Source: Ficedula albicollis (Eukaryota > Chordata > Aves > Passeriformes > Muscicapidae). From it: a DNA stretch of 64,000 nucleotides. The first letter of the stretch is position 1; the number at the start of each line of letters is the position of its first letter. The position numbers and the translations under genes were made by a program. This document shows positions 47,601 to 57,600 of this stretch, in pieces. The stretch covers positions 28,741,749-28,805,748 of the forward strand of contig NC_021678.1 in the NCBI RefSeq assembly GCF_000247815.1, written 5' to 3'. Below the pieces are notes generated by a model, which saw only the letters and a program-made list of their open reading frames with translations, made no database searches and had not been told where the DNA came from.

Positions 47601-48213
47601 ACTTAGTTCTGTTCCCCTTTTTCCTCTGCCTTTCTAGAAGAAACAGTCTTTCCTAGGTTCCCTAGGTGGAAGGGTTTGACTCTCTTTTAATGGGAGGGAG
47701 CTGTTTCTGTTGAAGCAGACCCCCTCACTATCATTTTCAATGCTGTCTATGGTGTAAAAGCCTCCCCATTGCCTTCCTTCTCTTCAGCAGGAGAGCAATG
47801 GCCAGGTGGGGAGGCTCTGGCTCCCTAGATGTGGCCCTGTGCCCATAGCATGGAATTCTCAATTTGAGTGGATTTTCCCCTCTCCTAATATTTTTTCTTT
47901 TACCTGAGCCCAGGAATTCTGACTTCCAGCCTGTGGCCTCTGACATCTGACAGCCAAGGCTAAGGGAGTGCTTGGTTTTTGTGGTCTGACTTGGTTGTTT
48001 GGTTGTTGTGGACTGATTGTGACCTTATCCGTTGGTCCTAAAGCCCTCACCCCTCATCTCTGCTTCTCTTCTGCCACAGGAGTTCTCCGGGGTGATTCTC
48101 CGAGATCTCCAGCCCTTCCTCCACAATCCCCTGTGCAGTGGAGTCCAAGGGGTTTGCAGCATTTCTCCAGAGCCCTGCAGCACAGCAGAAGGCAAATGGA
48201 TCAGAGGCATTGA
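22174..48213 (+). CDS. VWA2: von Willebrand factor A domain-containing protein 2, 14 exons
   Basis: Secreted matrix protein (AMACO) of basement-membrane zones (family knowledge). Exons: 22174-22226, 22307-22365, 22937-23011, 27805-27938 (duplicate at 26355-26488), 29233-29342, 38435-38629, 39549-39679, 40316-40448, 40885-40940, 41779-41886, 42666-43247, 43569-44120, 47222-47344, 48080-48213. All phases agree. In-frame ATGs at 22174 and 22213 give 814 or 801 aa; the second suits a signal peptide ([14 protein letters not shown]) better. On the 801-aa numbering: vWA1 about 50-239 (MIDAS DGSYS), Cys-rich linker 240-302, EGF 303-338, vWA2 339-532 (DSSAG), vWA3 533-716, EGF 717-757, then a 44-residue tail. 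vWA3 has DASSG and SSG where metal-binding residues usually sit, so canonical ion binding is doubtful. The tail is longer than the short human end. Close match to human VWA2 throughout. Confidence 0.96.
24624..25168 (-). mobile_element. Solo LTR-like element, copy 1
   Basis: About 545 bases bounded by TG and CA. On the minus strand it has a TATAAG box (24819-24824) about 145 bases before an AATAAA (24674-24679), followed by about 50 bases to the end. This is the usual U3-R-U5 order of a retroviral LTR. No clear target-site duplication and no gag, pol or env sequence are seen, so it is read as a solitary LTR. The family is not identified. Confidence 0.5.
25385..25929 (-). mobile_element. Solo LTR-like element, copy 2
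   Basis: Same 545 bases as copy 1, displaced by 761 bases as part of the tandem duplication. It has the same TATA and poly(A) signal layout on the minus strand. Confidence 0.5.
26355..26488 (+). other. VWA2: Duplicate of the VWA2 exon at 27805-27938
   Basis: Encodes the same start of vWA1 ([18 protein letters not shown]...) with the same splice sites as 27805-27938. Only one copy can be used in frame, so this is either an assembly duplicate or a silent exon copy. Which copy is the 'real' one cannot be decided. Confidence 0.85.
26832..26832. other. Assembly gap (single N)
   Basis: The only ambiguous base noticed in the window, exactly at the boundary between two near-identical 1.45-kb copies. 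Confidence 0.95.
26835..27379 (-). mobile_element. Solo LTR-like element, copy 3
   Basis: Third copy of the 545-base LTR-like element, starting just after the N. It lacks the left flank found before copies 1 and 2, as expected if a contig end was placed here. Confidence 0.5.
31628..32022 (+). mobile_element. CR1 LINE fragments
   Basis: 31640-31800 has the CR1 run 'cacctggagcactacatcc', 'cccagcataagaagga', 'aggagagcagcagagatc' and 'gctatgaaaacaggctggg'. 31965-32022 has the CR1 tail 'ttggaactagatgttctttgaggtcc...attctgtgatg'. The part between is A-rich and unrelated. It is plus-oriented in the large VWA2 intron. Confidence 0.75.
32071..32445. repeat. GT-rich tandem duplication
   Basis: A unit with a G/T-rich half (TTGTGTTTTGTGGGAGGTTT) and a half reading ACTGTTTGTGAAACTCAGC through AAGTCATGCAGTG occurs twice (about 32071-32293 and 32294-32445). 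The second half is present three times in all. Unit lengths differ slightly in the T runs. Confidence 0.8.
32517..32765 (+). mobile_element. CR1 LINE 3' fragment
   Basis: Shows 'caggcattgcaagaagttcctcagg', 'tggtggagtctctgtc', 'ggaagtggtccagagtc', 'tggactggatgactttcaagg' and 'tcttcccaccctgaa', the CR1 3' region. It lies just beyond the stop codon of the antisense nested ORF and could have contributed its 3' end. Confidence 0.7.
32998..37005 (-). CDS. Nested antisense acidic 22-residue-repeat protein, single exon, frame broken by two poly-G runs
   Basis: Starts at an ATG at 37005-37003 with a good context (cgcATGG) and a TGA upstream in frame. It ends at TAG 33000-32998. Deleting the 86 G's at 35552-35637 and the 118-base offset at 33031-33177 gives one frame of 3,804 nt, about 1,267 aa, plus a few residues lost at the first break. 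Residues 1-200 have loose WDDGT / WEETT / QELSQWEE motifs. About 200-345 is Pro/Ala/Ser-rich. The rest is 22-residue repeats in two forms: EQEL-x-x-(V/E)[13 protein letters not shown] near the middle, and SDWEEGT-x-QDHSEG alternating with [15 protein letters not shown] nearer the end. The end is basic ([22 protein letters not shown]). No known domain, signal peptide or membrane segment was recognised. It lies inside a VWA2 intron on the opposite strand. Function unknown; an untranscribed relic is possible but unlikely given the open frame. Confidence 0.7.
33058..33147. other. 90-base run of G, probable assembly artefact
   Basis: Flanked by the same 29 bases (33031-33059 and 33149-33177, starting GAGCCTGCGCAGCGCCCGCC). 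Collapsing the two copies removes 118 bases and puts the nested minus-strand ORF into the frame that ends at TAG 33000-32998, giving a basic C-terminus. Duplicated edges plus a homopolymer are typical of a wrongly closed gap. Confidence 0.9.
33190..35980. repeat. 66/132-bp coding tandem repeat array
   Basis: The 22-residue protein repeat is a 66-bp DNA repeat. Between about 33200 and 34300 it is organised as 132-bp double units, several of which are identical or differ by one to three bases (for example the blocks near 33350, 33750 and 33880). Between 34600 and 35980 the units are more diverged. The near-identity shows recent unequal exchange or conversion. Confidence 0.85.
35552..35637. other. 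86-base run of G, probable assembly artefact
   Basis: Interrupts the repeat array of the nested ORF between ...QGEA-R and EEAGRSQ. By comparison with neighbouring units about eight residues are missing here. Deleting exactly these 86 bases restores the minus-strand frame. Confidence 0.88.
36880..37210 (-). promoter_or_regulatory. GC-rich 5' region of the nested antisense ORF
   Basis: GC- and CpG-rich around the ATG at 37005 and for about 200 bases upstream on the minus strand, dropping to AT-rich sequence beyond about 37250. A CpG-type promoter is possible. No TATA box was noticed. Confidence 0.35.
37765..38185. repeat. Nested tandem duplications in VWA2 intron
   Basis: Two interleaved repeats. 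A segment with GTCAGGGCCAGACAGCACC and AAAGCTCAAAAATCCA occurs three times (near 37787, 37849 and 37936). A segment from AGCTGTAGAGACGTTTRTTG to CACTCTACTGTATG occurs twice (about 37998-38093 and 38094-38185). Copies are almost identical. The array ends about 250 bases before exon 38435-38629. Confidence 0.85.
38763..38975. repeat. About 112-bp tandem duplication
   Basis: Two copies of a segment from AGCAGGCTTGATTTTTT or AGCGGGCTTGATTTTTT through ATTGCCAGGGGTGGGGG, separated by only a few bases. It lies in the VWA2 intron after exon 38435-38629. Confidence 0.9.
44121..47221 (+). other. 3.1-kb VWA2 intron
   Basis: Intron between the third vWA exon and the last EGF exon. Apart from the duplication at 44326-44539, no exon, element or RNA gene was recognised. 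Confidence 0.7.
44326..44539. repeat. About 107-bp tandem duplication
   Basis: Two copies from GGGCANAGTGTGACTGGCTC through TTACTTTAAATCTACAGA, differing in two or three bases, lie back to back in the VWA2 intron. Confidence 0.9.
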
Positions 48214-51200
48214 GCCTGAGTGCTGAGTGCTCCAGTTCTCCATCCAGGAACCCTTTCTGCCGCTCACAGGCACTGTCCAGCACTGCCCTTGGCAGTGATG
48301 GAGCTGCTCCAGCACAGGGACTGTGTTGAGGCCATTCCCAATTCCTGCATTGCACAAAGCGGGCTTCCCAGCACTCTCTTTCTTTAATAGTTGAAGTAAA
48401 TAATTGTTTTTAAGTATTTCTTTCTGGCATTTTGCATTTCCTTATCCAGGTCTTAAGGTCGTGATTGTTTTGGGGGCTTTCTTAACAGATTTTGAGAGAT
48501 CTCTGAGTTAGTCTAAAAATATGTAGAAGTCTGAGAAATTCTGGAGCTCCTGCTGAAGGGGTATAACAAATCTTGCTACCAGGTGCTGGGCTGAATGGCT
48601 TGTTACATGCAGGAAGATAGAGGAAGAGGAAGGAGTAGTGATTACAAGTGTTTATTCTGTTTTGTGTGTTGTTCATGCTGCTTTCTTCTCTGAATTTATT
48701 GAGATGTGATGGTTTCTTTCTCCAAATACAGTTTGGCCACATGCCTGCATCCTTTGGAGCATCAGCCTCACCTCATCACTAGATCAATTTGCCCACAAAC
48801 CTGTAAAATTTACATAACTGCTCCCCCAAAGCCCATGGTTCCCAGTGTTGGGTTGTTGTCTGCTGACTTTCCCATGGTGTCTGTCACCTCAGGAGAGCAC
48901 AACCAGGTCTGCAGAGTGCCAAGGCAGAGATATTAACTGTGACTGCCAGTGCAAATGAGAATAGTGTCTATTGTTCCCAGCAGAAGGAAAATCCCTTCAC
49001 CCAGATGTCCTGGTCCCGTGTTTGAATAGTAACATTAGATGGACAAAGAGAGACACAAATTGCTCAGCAGGTTTGTTGTCAAAAGAAGAATGGTTTGAAA
49101 GCACTCTCAGGGATGAAAGCTGGCACTGAGACAGGAGAAGCACTGTCATGCCTTTTGGGAGAAACCAGGCTGGGAGGGAGAGGAAATTCTGCTTTCTTTC
49201 ACTGTCACTGTGGTAGATTGTCTGTGTCCTAAGGCACAGCAGAATAGAGGCTTAGTTGAAGGGCTGACATTTGGGATACAAAGGGAAATGAATCTACTAA
49301 TGTTACTTAGGCATGGCTGTAACTCAGCATTGCCTCTGCTGTTAACCTGTCAGTCTTCTCTTCATGTGGGGAGAATGGGCTTGATCAGACTCTCACCAAA
49401 GATGTGGTTCATGCTCTGGTGCAGAAGTGGAGCTGACTGGAATCCAGCCACACTGCTCTCAAAAGTCTCCCTGACCTCCTTGTGCATCCTCATTTGTGTG
49501 AAGGGTCTGAGAGACCCCTCTTGTCACCCTGCTGCCCTGCTGGGTTTGCAGCTCCCTGGGGGTTTCCCTGCCTTCCTTTGCCTAACAGCATCATCAGCTC
49601 ACTCCTCCCAGGCATCTACCCCCTGTGGGTTCAGCCCACCCTCTCAAACAGCAGTGTATTTACATTGCCTGGGACATGGCTCATGCCTTCCTGGCCTTCT
49701 ACAAGTGCTTAAAGCCTTTTCCTTGTGCTGGGTGCAGGACAGTTTGTACAGTGCTGCTGCTGAGCACTTTTTCTTGTGGCTAATGTGATGTGGTGTAATC
49801 TATCTGTGAGTTCTTTATTTTAATGCACAGGCATTAAGTATGTTTTTAGCATGAGTGGGCTGTATGAGGGACAAAGCAGGCTTGCCTGGGTCCTGAGCTG
49901 GGCAAATTCTGCATTTTTATCATCCTGTTTTAAGCAGCCAGGTACACAAATGGTGGGATTCAGGGAGCACAGACTGCAAAATTCATGCTGGAGACAACAT
50001 TTTAATGCTGGACAGGGTTTATCTATCTCTGTGCATCAGTTTATCAAGTAGAGATGATGTGAGAGATTGGAAACTCATGGAGTAGCTCAGGAAAGCTGTT
50101 TCTAAACCCAGTTTTGGGCTCTGGGTTCGCCTGGCTGAGGTTCCAGTGCCCAGAGTACCCCAGGGATCCCCACATGTCAGGGATCTACATGTGCTGTGAC
50201 TGTGACCTTCCTCCTGGCATTCCTCCTGAAAGCAGCTGCTTCCTGAAGCCTGGATAGATGCTCAGACTTCTCTGGCAGCAGCAGCAACCACCAGCTCTCC
50301 TTTGTATGAGACAAAGCACTTTGCAAGGTAAGAAGTTCATGGGGCATTGGGAGGAGATGGGAAAAGCCAGCCTGATAATTAGGATATGTGGGATGGTCTT
50401 GGAGAGACTTGCTGATTCCACAGGCAAGCAGGACACTGCAGAGCATTTTTTGGAGCTGTTTTTTTATTTTTAAAAATCTGACTTGAAGTTCCCAGCTAAT
50501 TTCTAGGTCCTTTCTCTTGTAAATTTCTATTAAAAAAAAAAAAAAAAAGTAGGTATCCCTTATTAAATTCATCCTCAAAGACTTGCCTTCGTTAAATCAG
50601 AAATATTTAATGAGACTTTACCTGATGGGAGCTCATTCCCTTAAGGCTGGGTCAATATTTGAGGCTGGCACAGGCACTGAGGAGGTGGGGTCCCTGCAAA
50701 GCCAGCACTAATCCTGTCTGGCATCAAAGGAGCTCAGAGGATGCTGTCTGTGCCAGGTTGTCATAAGTGTCTGGGCTGCTGTTACTAAAGGAGCTGTGAA
50801 TTACTCTCACCCTGGAGGATTGCTGGGTGAGCTTTGGCCATGTGCTGACTCCAGGAAAGAGCCTTTTTCTCTTTTAAAGAAATGGGATTTAAGTAACTGG
50901 ATGATTTTCATCCCCTTCAAGTCTTACATTCCTTCAGCAATCAAAACCATGCCTGCTTGTGGTAAGTCAGTGTTGGATGGCACCTGTTCTGTAAAGGCTG
51001 CAGCAGGGAAGCTGGGTTTGATCCCACTGTGCCATTCTCCCTGCATACCAAAAGCCAAGGCCAGCCTGCAGGAGGTCTGCTGATGCTCCCTGTAAAGCCA
51101 GCTGGCTTCTTCAGCTTCAAAACCCACTGCAATCTCACTCTGCAGTAGAAGTAAATTAATTTGATTCATACCTGAGACATCTTACATAAACATTCAAGCC

Positions 51201-52280
51201 AACTTCTCCACTGATAAGAGGTAGTTTTGTTTTCTTTTTCCTTTAAAATCTGTCACTTCTGTCTTACTGGCAAATCAACAAGCCCACTAGCAACCTTGGT
51301 GTGCTAATCAAGAAGACCCAGGAGCTTTTTTGGGGTTGTTCTGTGCATCCAAAGCAAGAAATGTGGAGGTACTTAAGCAAGAAACTCACTAAAGAAAATG
51401 GTTTGTAGCAGGAAATTTCCCTCCAGAAGAATATGGAATTCTGCTTGGGCCCCACAGTGGCCTGGCTGCAGTGTGCACAGGTGAAGAGTGCACTGGAATG
51501 ATGAACAAAGCAGGAACTTCATCAGCTGGAGCTGATACAGGGGTTCTAGAGCAGCTGTAGGCAGTGGGGCAGTGATTGCTGGGGAAGGACAAAAGCAGCA
51601 GCAGCAGTGCACAGAAGCAGCCCCCCCAAATGGAGCTATTTGGGGATTCCTGGGCTCAGGGGCTGACAGGACACTAAGGAGCTCATTGGCAGGTTTGTGT
51701 CAAAGGCTGAGCTAGGAGAGGCCAGGGAGTGGGGCCTTGCCCAGGAATCTGTGCTGTAGCTACAGTGCCTTCCCAAGCTTTCCGTGGGAGGGGGGCCAGC
51801 AAGAGATGTTTCACAGATGTGCCTGTTTTGGTGTCTGTTCTGTGAAGGCTTCAACTGTTTTCTTTAATAACTTTTTTCCTTCCTTTCCAGCTGAAACCCA
51901 TCCTGGTTTTCTCTCAGACTGCAGCAGGCAGTAAGCCTGCACACAGTTGCTATCTAGTGGCCAGAGGAAGATAGTGGAAGGTTTTTCACTGCTGGCTGTG
52001 TGCAAGAGGACTGCTACAGATATACAGGCAGGAATCTGTTACATTTATTCATGTGAATTGTCAGGGTTAATGCTATTTTTCAGTGGGTTAGATCTCTGAA
52101 AATTGTTTTGCTTGACAGTGAAATCACTACTATTTAAGCTACAGTTCACTGCAGTTGTAGACTGCATAGCTAAGGATTTGTAGTAACTAAAGGTATTGGG
52201 GATTTGATGTACTTGATTGGAAAGTAGAGCAGGGACAGGCCCCATTACTGAGAAAAACACTGGTAACATAATATACTCAA
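48214..52280. other. VWA2 3' UTR and convergent intergenic region
   Basis: Begins with the VWA2 3' UTR (no canonical AATAAA close to the stop was found) and continues as non-coding sequence. It contains an A run of about 18 bases near 50531. No exon, RNA gene or clear mobile element was recognised. Confidence 0.45.
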
Positions 52281-54648
52281 CATTTTATTATAAAACCCTC
52301 TAAAGCGCCACTTTATAGGTCACAGTTACAACAAAGGAAATGCCTTGAGTTAGGAAAACAATGGGGACACAGAGACATTGTTTAACATTTCTTGTTTGGG
52401 GAAAGTGTGTTGTCCAGGACTGGCCTGTGTTTCCCATTCCCTCAGGGAGACATCCCAGCAGGAGCCCGAAGCTGATGGGCTGTGAAGGGGAAAGCAGAGC
52501 TGCTCTTGGCCGTGCTGTCTCAGTACCACTGTGAAATGTCTGGACAACTCCTGGAGGGTGACAGCCGCTGTAGGTGAGCGTGTGGTACTACACAGGTGTT
52601 TAGGGTATGTATGGAGAGGGGCTCTTGCCAGCTCATCACAGGCCAAAACAAAAGTTTCGTGGAGTCTGTGGCCTTCTGTCTTAGGGTATGGAGAGGGGCT
52701 CTTGCCAGCTCATCACAGGCCAAAACAAAAGTTTCGTGGAATCTGTGGCCTTCTGTGCTCTGGAGAAGGAAGTCCCCAGGGTCCTGAACCAGAAGAGCCA
52801 GCAGTTTATTTGCATGATTTTTTCCTATGTGCAAAACCTTGCACAGGGACAACCTGACAGCTGAGGCTCCTGAGGGCTGAATGACCAATTCCTCCATCTG
52901 AATGACCAATTCCTCCATCTGCACCACAGTGGAAATAAAGAGTGAAAAAACACAGGAGCACAGCCCCCTTTCTTGCTTCCAGGATCCCCTGACCAAGTGT
53001 TCTGTTGCACCCTGGCTCTGTGGTGGGAGCAAGCAATCCCAGAACTCTTGTCAGACATTCTCACTCACCCCAATGACACCAGCAGCTCTGGATGTCACAG
53101 CCCTGGGCATCCCACTGGCTGTTTGGTCTTTGTGTGAAGAAAGAACAGTCCTTTAGAGGTGGTTTCAGGCCTGTCAAATATTTTCAAGGGTGAGGAAGGT
53201 ACAACATTTTTCCTGTCTGCCTTTACCTTGGCTTTGGTGTAGTCACAGGACTCCAGGACAACTCATCCCGGGACTTGGTGCTGCTTTAACTTTGTAGGGT
53301 TGGAAAACACATCCACCCCATCCAGTCAACCCAGTTACTATGCCTGGGCTCTGAAGGGCCACCAGAGGAGTCAGGAAAAGGTGTCTCCAGGCCATCAGAC
53401 ATGTCAGCATGTTGCAGGGAAGGGAGGGCTGCATAGATTTCTGCCAACCCACTACCATCCTTCAAAATTGAATTTCTCAAAGTTTAGCAGTTCAGAACAT
53501 CCAACATCTTTCATTAGAAAGCATGGGGGGAGAGAGAGGGGTGGGCTTTGTGGGCCATACTGCCAGGGCCCAAAGGCAGGATTAATGATCAGGAAATAAG
53601 GGTGACAGCACCAAGATGGCCAGCAGCTCAGCAGAACCCTGGCAGGGCACCTTACTGCAGGGCAGGCTGCTCAGCCCTCCAGTGTGGAGGACACAGGGAC
53701 ATTGGGGATGGCTTCAGCTGCAGCTCTGTGAGGATCAGATACCATCACAGCTGGAGCAGGAGCATGGAGGCTGCTTTACCTCCCCTCTCTTCAAAAGGGC
53801 AACAAGCCCTGAAGGATACACCAGGATCCAGCCTTTCTATAAACAGATGAGCAAGCCCTCAAATACAACTGGTTTTTTTCCTTTTTTTTTCCTTTTTTTT
53901 TTCAGAACAAACCCCTCAGGAAAAGTAAGAACTTCAAGAAACTTAACTAAATCTGCTTGGCAGATCTTTGCCCAAAGCTCATGGTGCTTCCAGTCTGTAA
54001 CACAGGTGAGCAGCTCAATATTCTAGCAAAGCTGCAGCCGGTAGGAGATGCTGGAAGGCACCAGGGCACTGCTTAAAAATACCATGGGACAGGCTGCTTC
54101 TCATGCATGTTTGAAGCATTGCTCACATGTGGGGATAGCCCTTGACTGAAGGCTGGATGAAATGCAGCTGAGTGATGACTGGCAGCAAGACAGGAAAGAC
54201 TTTAGTTGACCCCAATTTATCAGGACAGGTACAAACTCACCAGGCTGAGGAATAGTAGAGGTCCCTTCTGAATCCACTACAGCCACTAATATAGAAACCT
54301 TAATAACTCATTGATAAACCTTCAGAGTAGAAATACACAAAACACCCCTATTTACAGTAACATTCTTGTTTACATCAGCTGGGTTAGGACTTTGATGGAA
54401 GGATTGCCATTGGTTGTTATTGTTTTAGCTACATGATTGGGATTTGCCTGGAAAGAACAAGTTCATTTGGGATGACTGCTATCAGCAGCTGTTGACTCCA
54501 GTGCTGTGTCAGAGCTGTGGGTGTGCTGTGGAGGAGGCACTTGGTGTGGGGTGGTGCTGAACACCCAACCTCCACCGGCAGATGGTTGAATCCCCTGGGC
54601 CATGCGTGGGCAATTCGAGTCTTTAGTCCATCTCTGAACAGCGTGCTT
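52281..54648 (-). other. AFAP1L2: Probable AFAP1L2 3' UTR
   Basis: Non-coding sequence downstream of the AFAP1L2 stop on the minus strand. A minus-strand AATAAA (plus 52284-52289) could end the transcript, which would give a 3' UTR of about 2.4 kb. The real end is not visible, and closer signals may be used. Confidence 0.35.
52601..52757. repeat. About 78-bp tandem duplication
   Basis: Two copies of a segment containing GAGAGGGGCTCTTGCCAGCT and AAAACAAAAGTTTCGTGGA, nearly identical. A similar small duplication (CTGAATGACCAATTCCTCCAT) lies at 52878-52920. Confidence 0.85.
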
Positions 54649-57600
54649 CTAACTAGCTCCCTTCTTCTCCCATTCCTGCCAAGGCATAAAGGCAAATCAG
54701 TCGAAATGCAAATCAGGCGAGCCACAGCAGCCATAACGTGCACGGGATCAACGTGAGCATCTGGTCCCTAAGTGGTTTTGGCTGCAGGCTGGGTCAGGGA
54801 TATCTTTAAGTTATGAACAATGCATATATTTATTCATTTAAATTGTAGGCAAGGCAAACACAGGTGCAAAGACTGGAGAAAATCCAGGTTAATGTGCTCT
54901 GAATTGTGTTGGTCAAGAATGTTTCCCAGACATGAGAGCCCCCCACAACCCCATCCCACCACAGCCAGCTTGCTCCACTGCCAGAAGGGAAAAGCAGGGG
55001 CTGTCCCAGATGGATTTTTCTGCTGTAGCTTACCTTAGCTTTCTGTAGGACTGTTCCCTTCCCCGTGACCATAACAGATAAAGGCCGGTTTTTTAAAGCC
55101 GTTGCTGAATTGACCGGTGAGTTCTCGGCGCTGTTTGCTGCACTGGCACTTTTTGCCTGAACCTACAATAAAAATCATTTATGACTACTGAGAGAGATTG
55201 CTGCCTTTTTCCACCATCTCCTAGTCACAGTCCATTAACAAGGAGGTGCGTTTTTTCAGTGACATACCAATTTCAAAAAAACACCATGGCAGTTTGTGGT
55301 GTGTTTGGGTTCTGAGGACTCTAGAACTAGAGGTACAGAGCAGGGTGCAGGTGGTGGAGATCTCCATTTCATGGGAAACAACTTCCCAAAAAGGAGGTTA
55401 GATGCCTGAATCTCCTTCTGCAAAAACCATCCCTTAGCTCAGCCAAGTGCAGAAGGAGCTGAGTCCAGACCTGCATGGCTCTGGAGGGTGTTGCTCAAGG
55501 TCCCACAGGAAAATACAACCACTCTCTGGAGCCCAATCCACCTTTCACTTCCCCCCTACTGCTGTAACTTCATTGGATTATTATTACCTTATGTATATTA
55601 TAGTTAATACATACATATAAGCTATACACTTACACAAGATTGCACGTTACACTAATGATGCTATTATTAATTATAACATTTTTAAGCAGGCTGAGGCTGT
55701 GTGACTGCCTAGCTGCCAGAAGGCTGCTGTGCATCCCAGGGGTGCCCCACATACCCGAGGGGCTGTGTTCTCCAGGTGTGTGGTGTCCACTGCCGTGCCC
55801 AGAGTCACCGGGCCAGACTCTGCCTTCTTCAGGTTCTCTTTCACCTCCACCAGGCTCAGCTCCAGGTCCACCCTCTGGCTTTCCTTCCTTTTGCATTCTT
55901 CATCTATCTCCTTCAGCCTCTGCTCCAGGCTCTTGTCTGTGAGGGGAGAGGAATCTTGGTGCCTGCTGGGGACCTGGGGAGCTCCTGGGGGGAGCAGGGA
56001 TCAGGGCACGTCCTGCACATTTTCCTTGTGTTTTACCCCAAGAGGGACTCTGGCTCTTGCTCTAGTGCAATTTGGGTTATGTGGTTTGGCACAGAGCACC
56101 AGTTTCCCCCATCCCTTCTGGTCCCAGGAGGGCCAGGTTCATTGCCCCTCTTTCTCCACAGCCCCACTTTGGCTCATTTCCACACATCCCACCTTGCCCT
56201 GTTGTACCTGTGCTGCCGCCCAGCATTTCCTTCAGCTCCCGCCTCTCCTTGCGCAGCTGGGTGAGCTGAGCTCGGATCTCCTCCTTCTCCTTCTCCAGCC
56301 GTTCCTTCTCCTCTGTGAACCGTTTCACCTCTGCCTCTGTCCTGTTCTTGCCCAGCTTGGTTTCCACTGCTGCTGCTGCAAACACAGCCCACCAACAACA
56401 AGCTCAGTGGGGGAAAAAATCAGGAGGGAGAAAACCTTTCCAGGTGCTTGAAAAGAAAACAAGGGAAGGTCTGAAAAGTCACCAACCACTAGAGTGAGCA
56501 CACGGACTGCTGTAGAGCAGAGGCAGGTCAAAATCACAGTGCACCACTTCTCTTTAAGCACCCTTGGGCCACCTGAGCAGCACACTCACCTGGCAGGGGC
56601 ATCTTGGGCCGGTGTGCAGGCTGGGGACTGCCCACGGGAACTGTGCCCACTGGAACTGTGCCCCCTGGCACCTCGGGGGCCACTTGGGGGAAGGCAGTGC
56701 TCTGCTGCTGGCTCTGGATTTTGACAGCAGGCACCCGTGGCACAGCCTCCTCGGGCTCTGGCTTCTCTGGCTGTTTCTGGAAAGGAGAAATGAGGTGGGA
56801 TGATGAGGTGCAGGGAGCTGGCTCAGTGATTAAGCCTGGCATGACAGTTTGGACAGTACCTGCTCCGAGGTCTCTGCTGCCTTAGTACAGGGCTCAGCTT
56901 CCTTAGCCACAGGGGCTGTCTCAGCTGTGCTCTCTGGGGCAGCCTTGGCAGCTCTTTCTAGAGATGGTGAGCTGAGGGGTGAAGACTGGCAGGACATCTT
57001 GCCAGCACAGTGTAGTAAGGACTTCACTGGGGTAAGATCCAGGTACACTCTGTCTTGGTCTCCCTCCAATTTGCTCTCATTCTTGGGTGCTTCTTCCTGC
57101 AAAAGAGACCAATCTGCTGCAACGAGATGTACGAGAAACATCTCACTGAAGAGCAGCACTATCTCAGGCAATCTGGAGTATTTTCCAAAAATCTCAGAGG
57201 AACTAAAATGCCAGTCTCAGAGTCATTCCCCAGAGGGCTTTTTGAAGTACTGAAGGGAAGGCCCCTCCTGTTTTCTTTCAATAGGTCTCTCTGATGGTAG
57301 CAGCAGCCCATGCAGGGATATCACACTGTTGTAGATCCAGCAAGCCATGCCACATTCTTTGCTTTTCCTGAGGTAACAGTCCCATTCCCAGCATGACCCA
57401 TTGTCCTTTCACACAGGACTTGCTCTTAGAGGCTAAAGAGGAGTTTTGAAAGGCTAGGCTCCAAAAACCCCACTATCACCAATTAATCAATGCTGTTCAC
57501 TGATGAAAACTGGAACTTTATCCCAGCTGCCTGAGAACCTCTACAGTCCCTTTCTGGAAACCCCTCTCCCACTCCTTTTGCAACTCCTCTCCACCACTTG

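Noticed and set aside
49210..49788. 192-codon plus-strand ORF downstream of VWA2
   Set aside because: No homology recognised and no splice or promoter context. The length is within chance for this GC content.
53290..53470. Possible antisense CR1 fragment
   Set aside because: Only a short 'gggttggaaaacacatcc...' stretch resembles the CR1 end and the rest does not follow it. Not strong enough to call.
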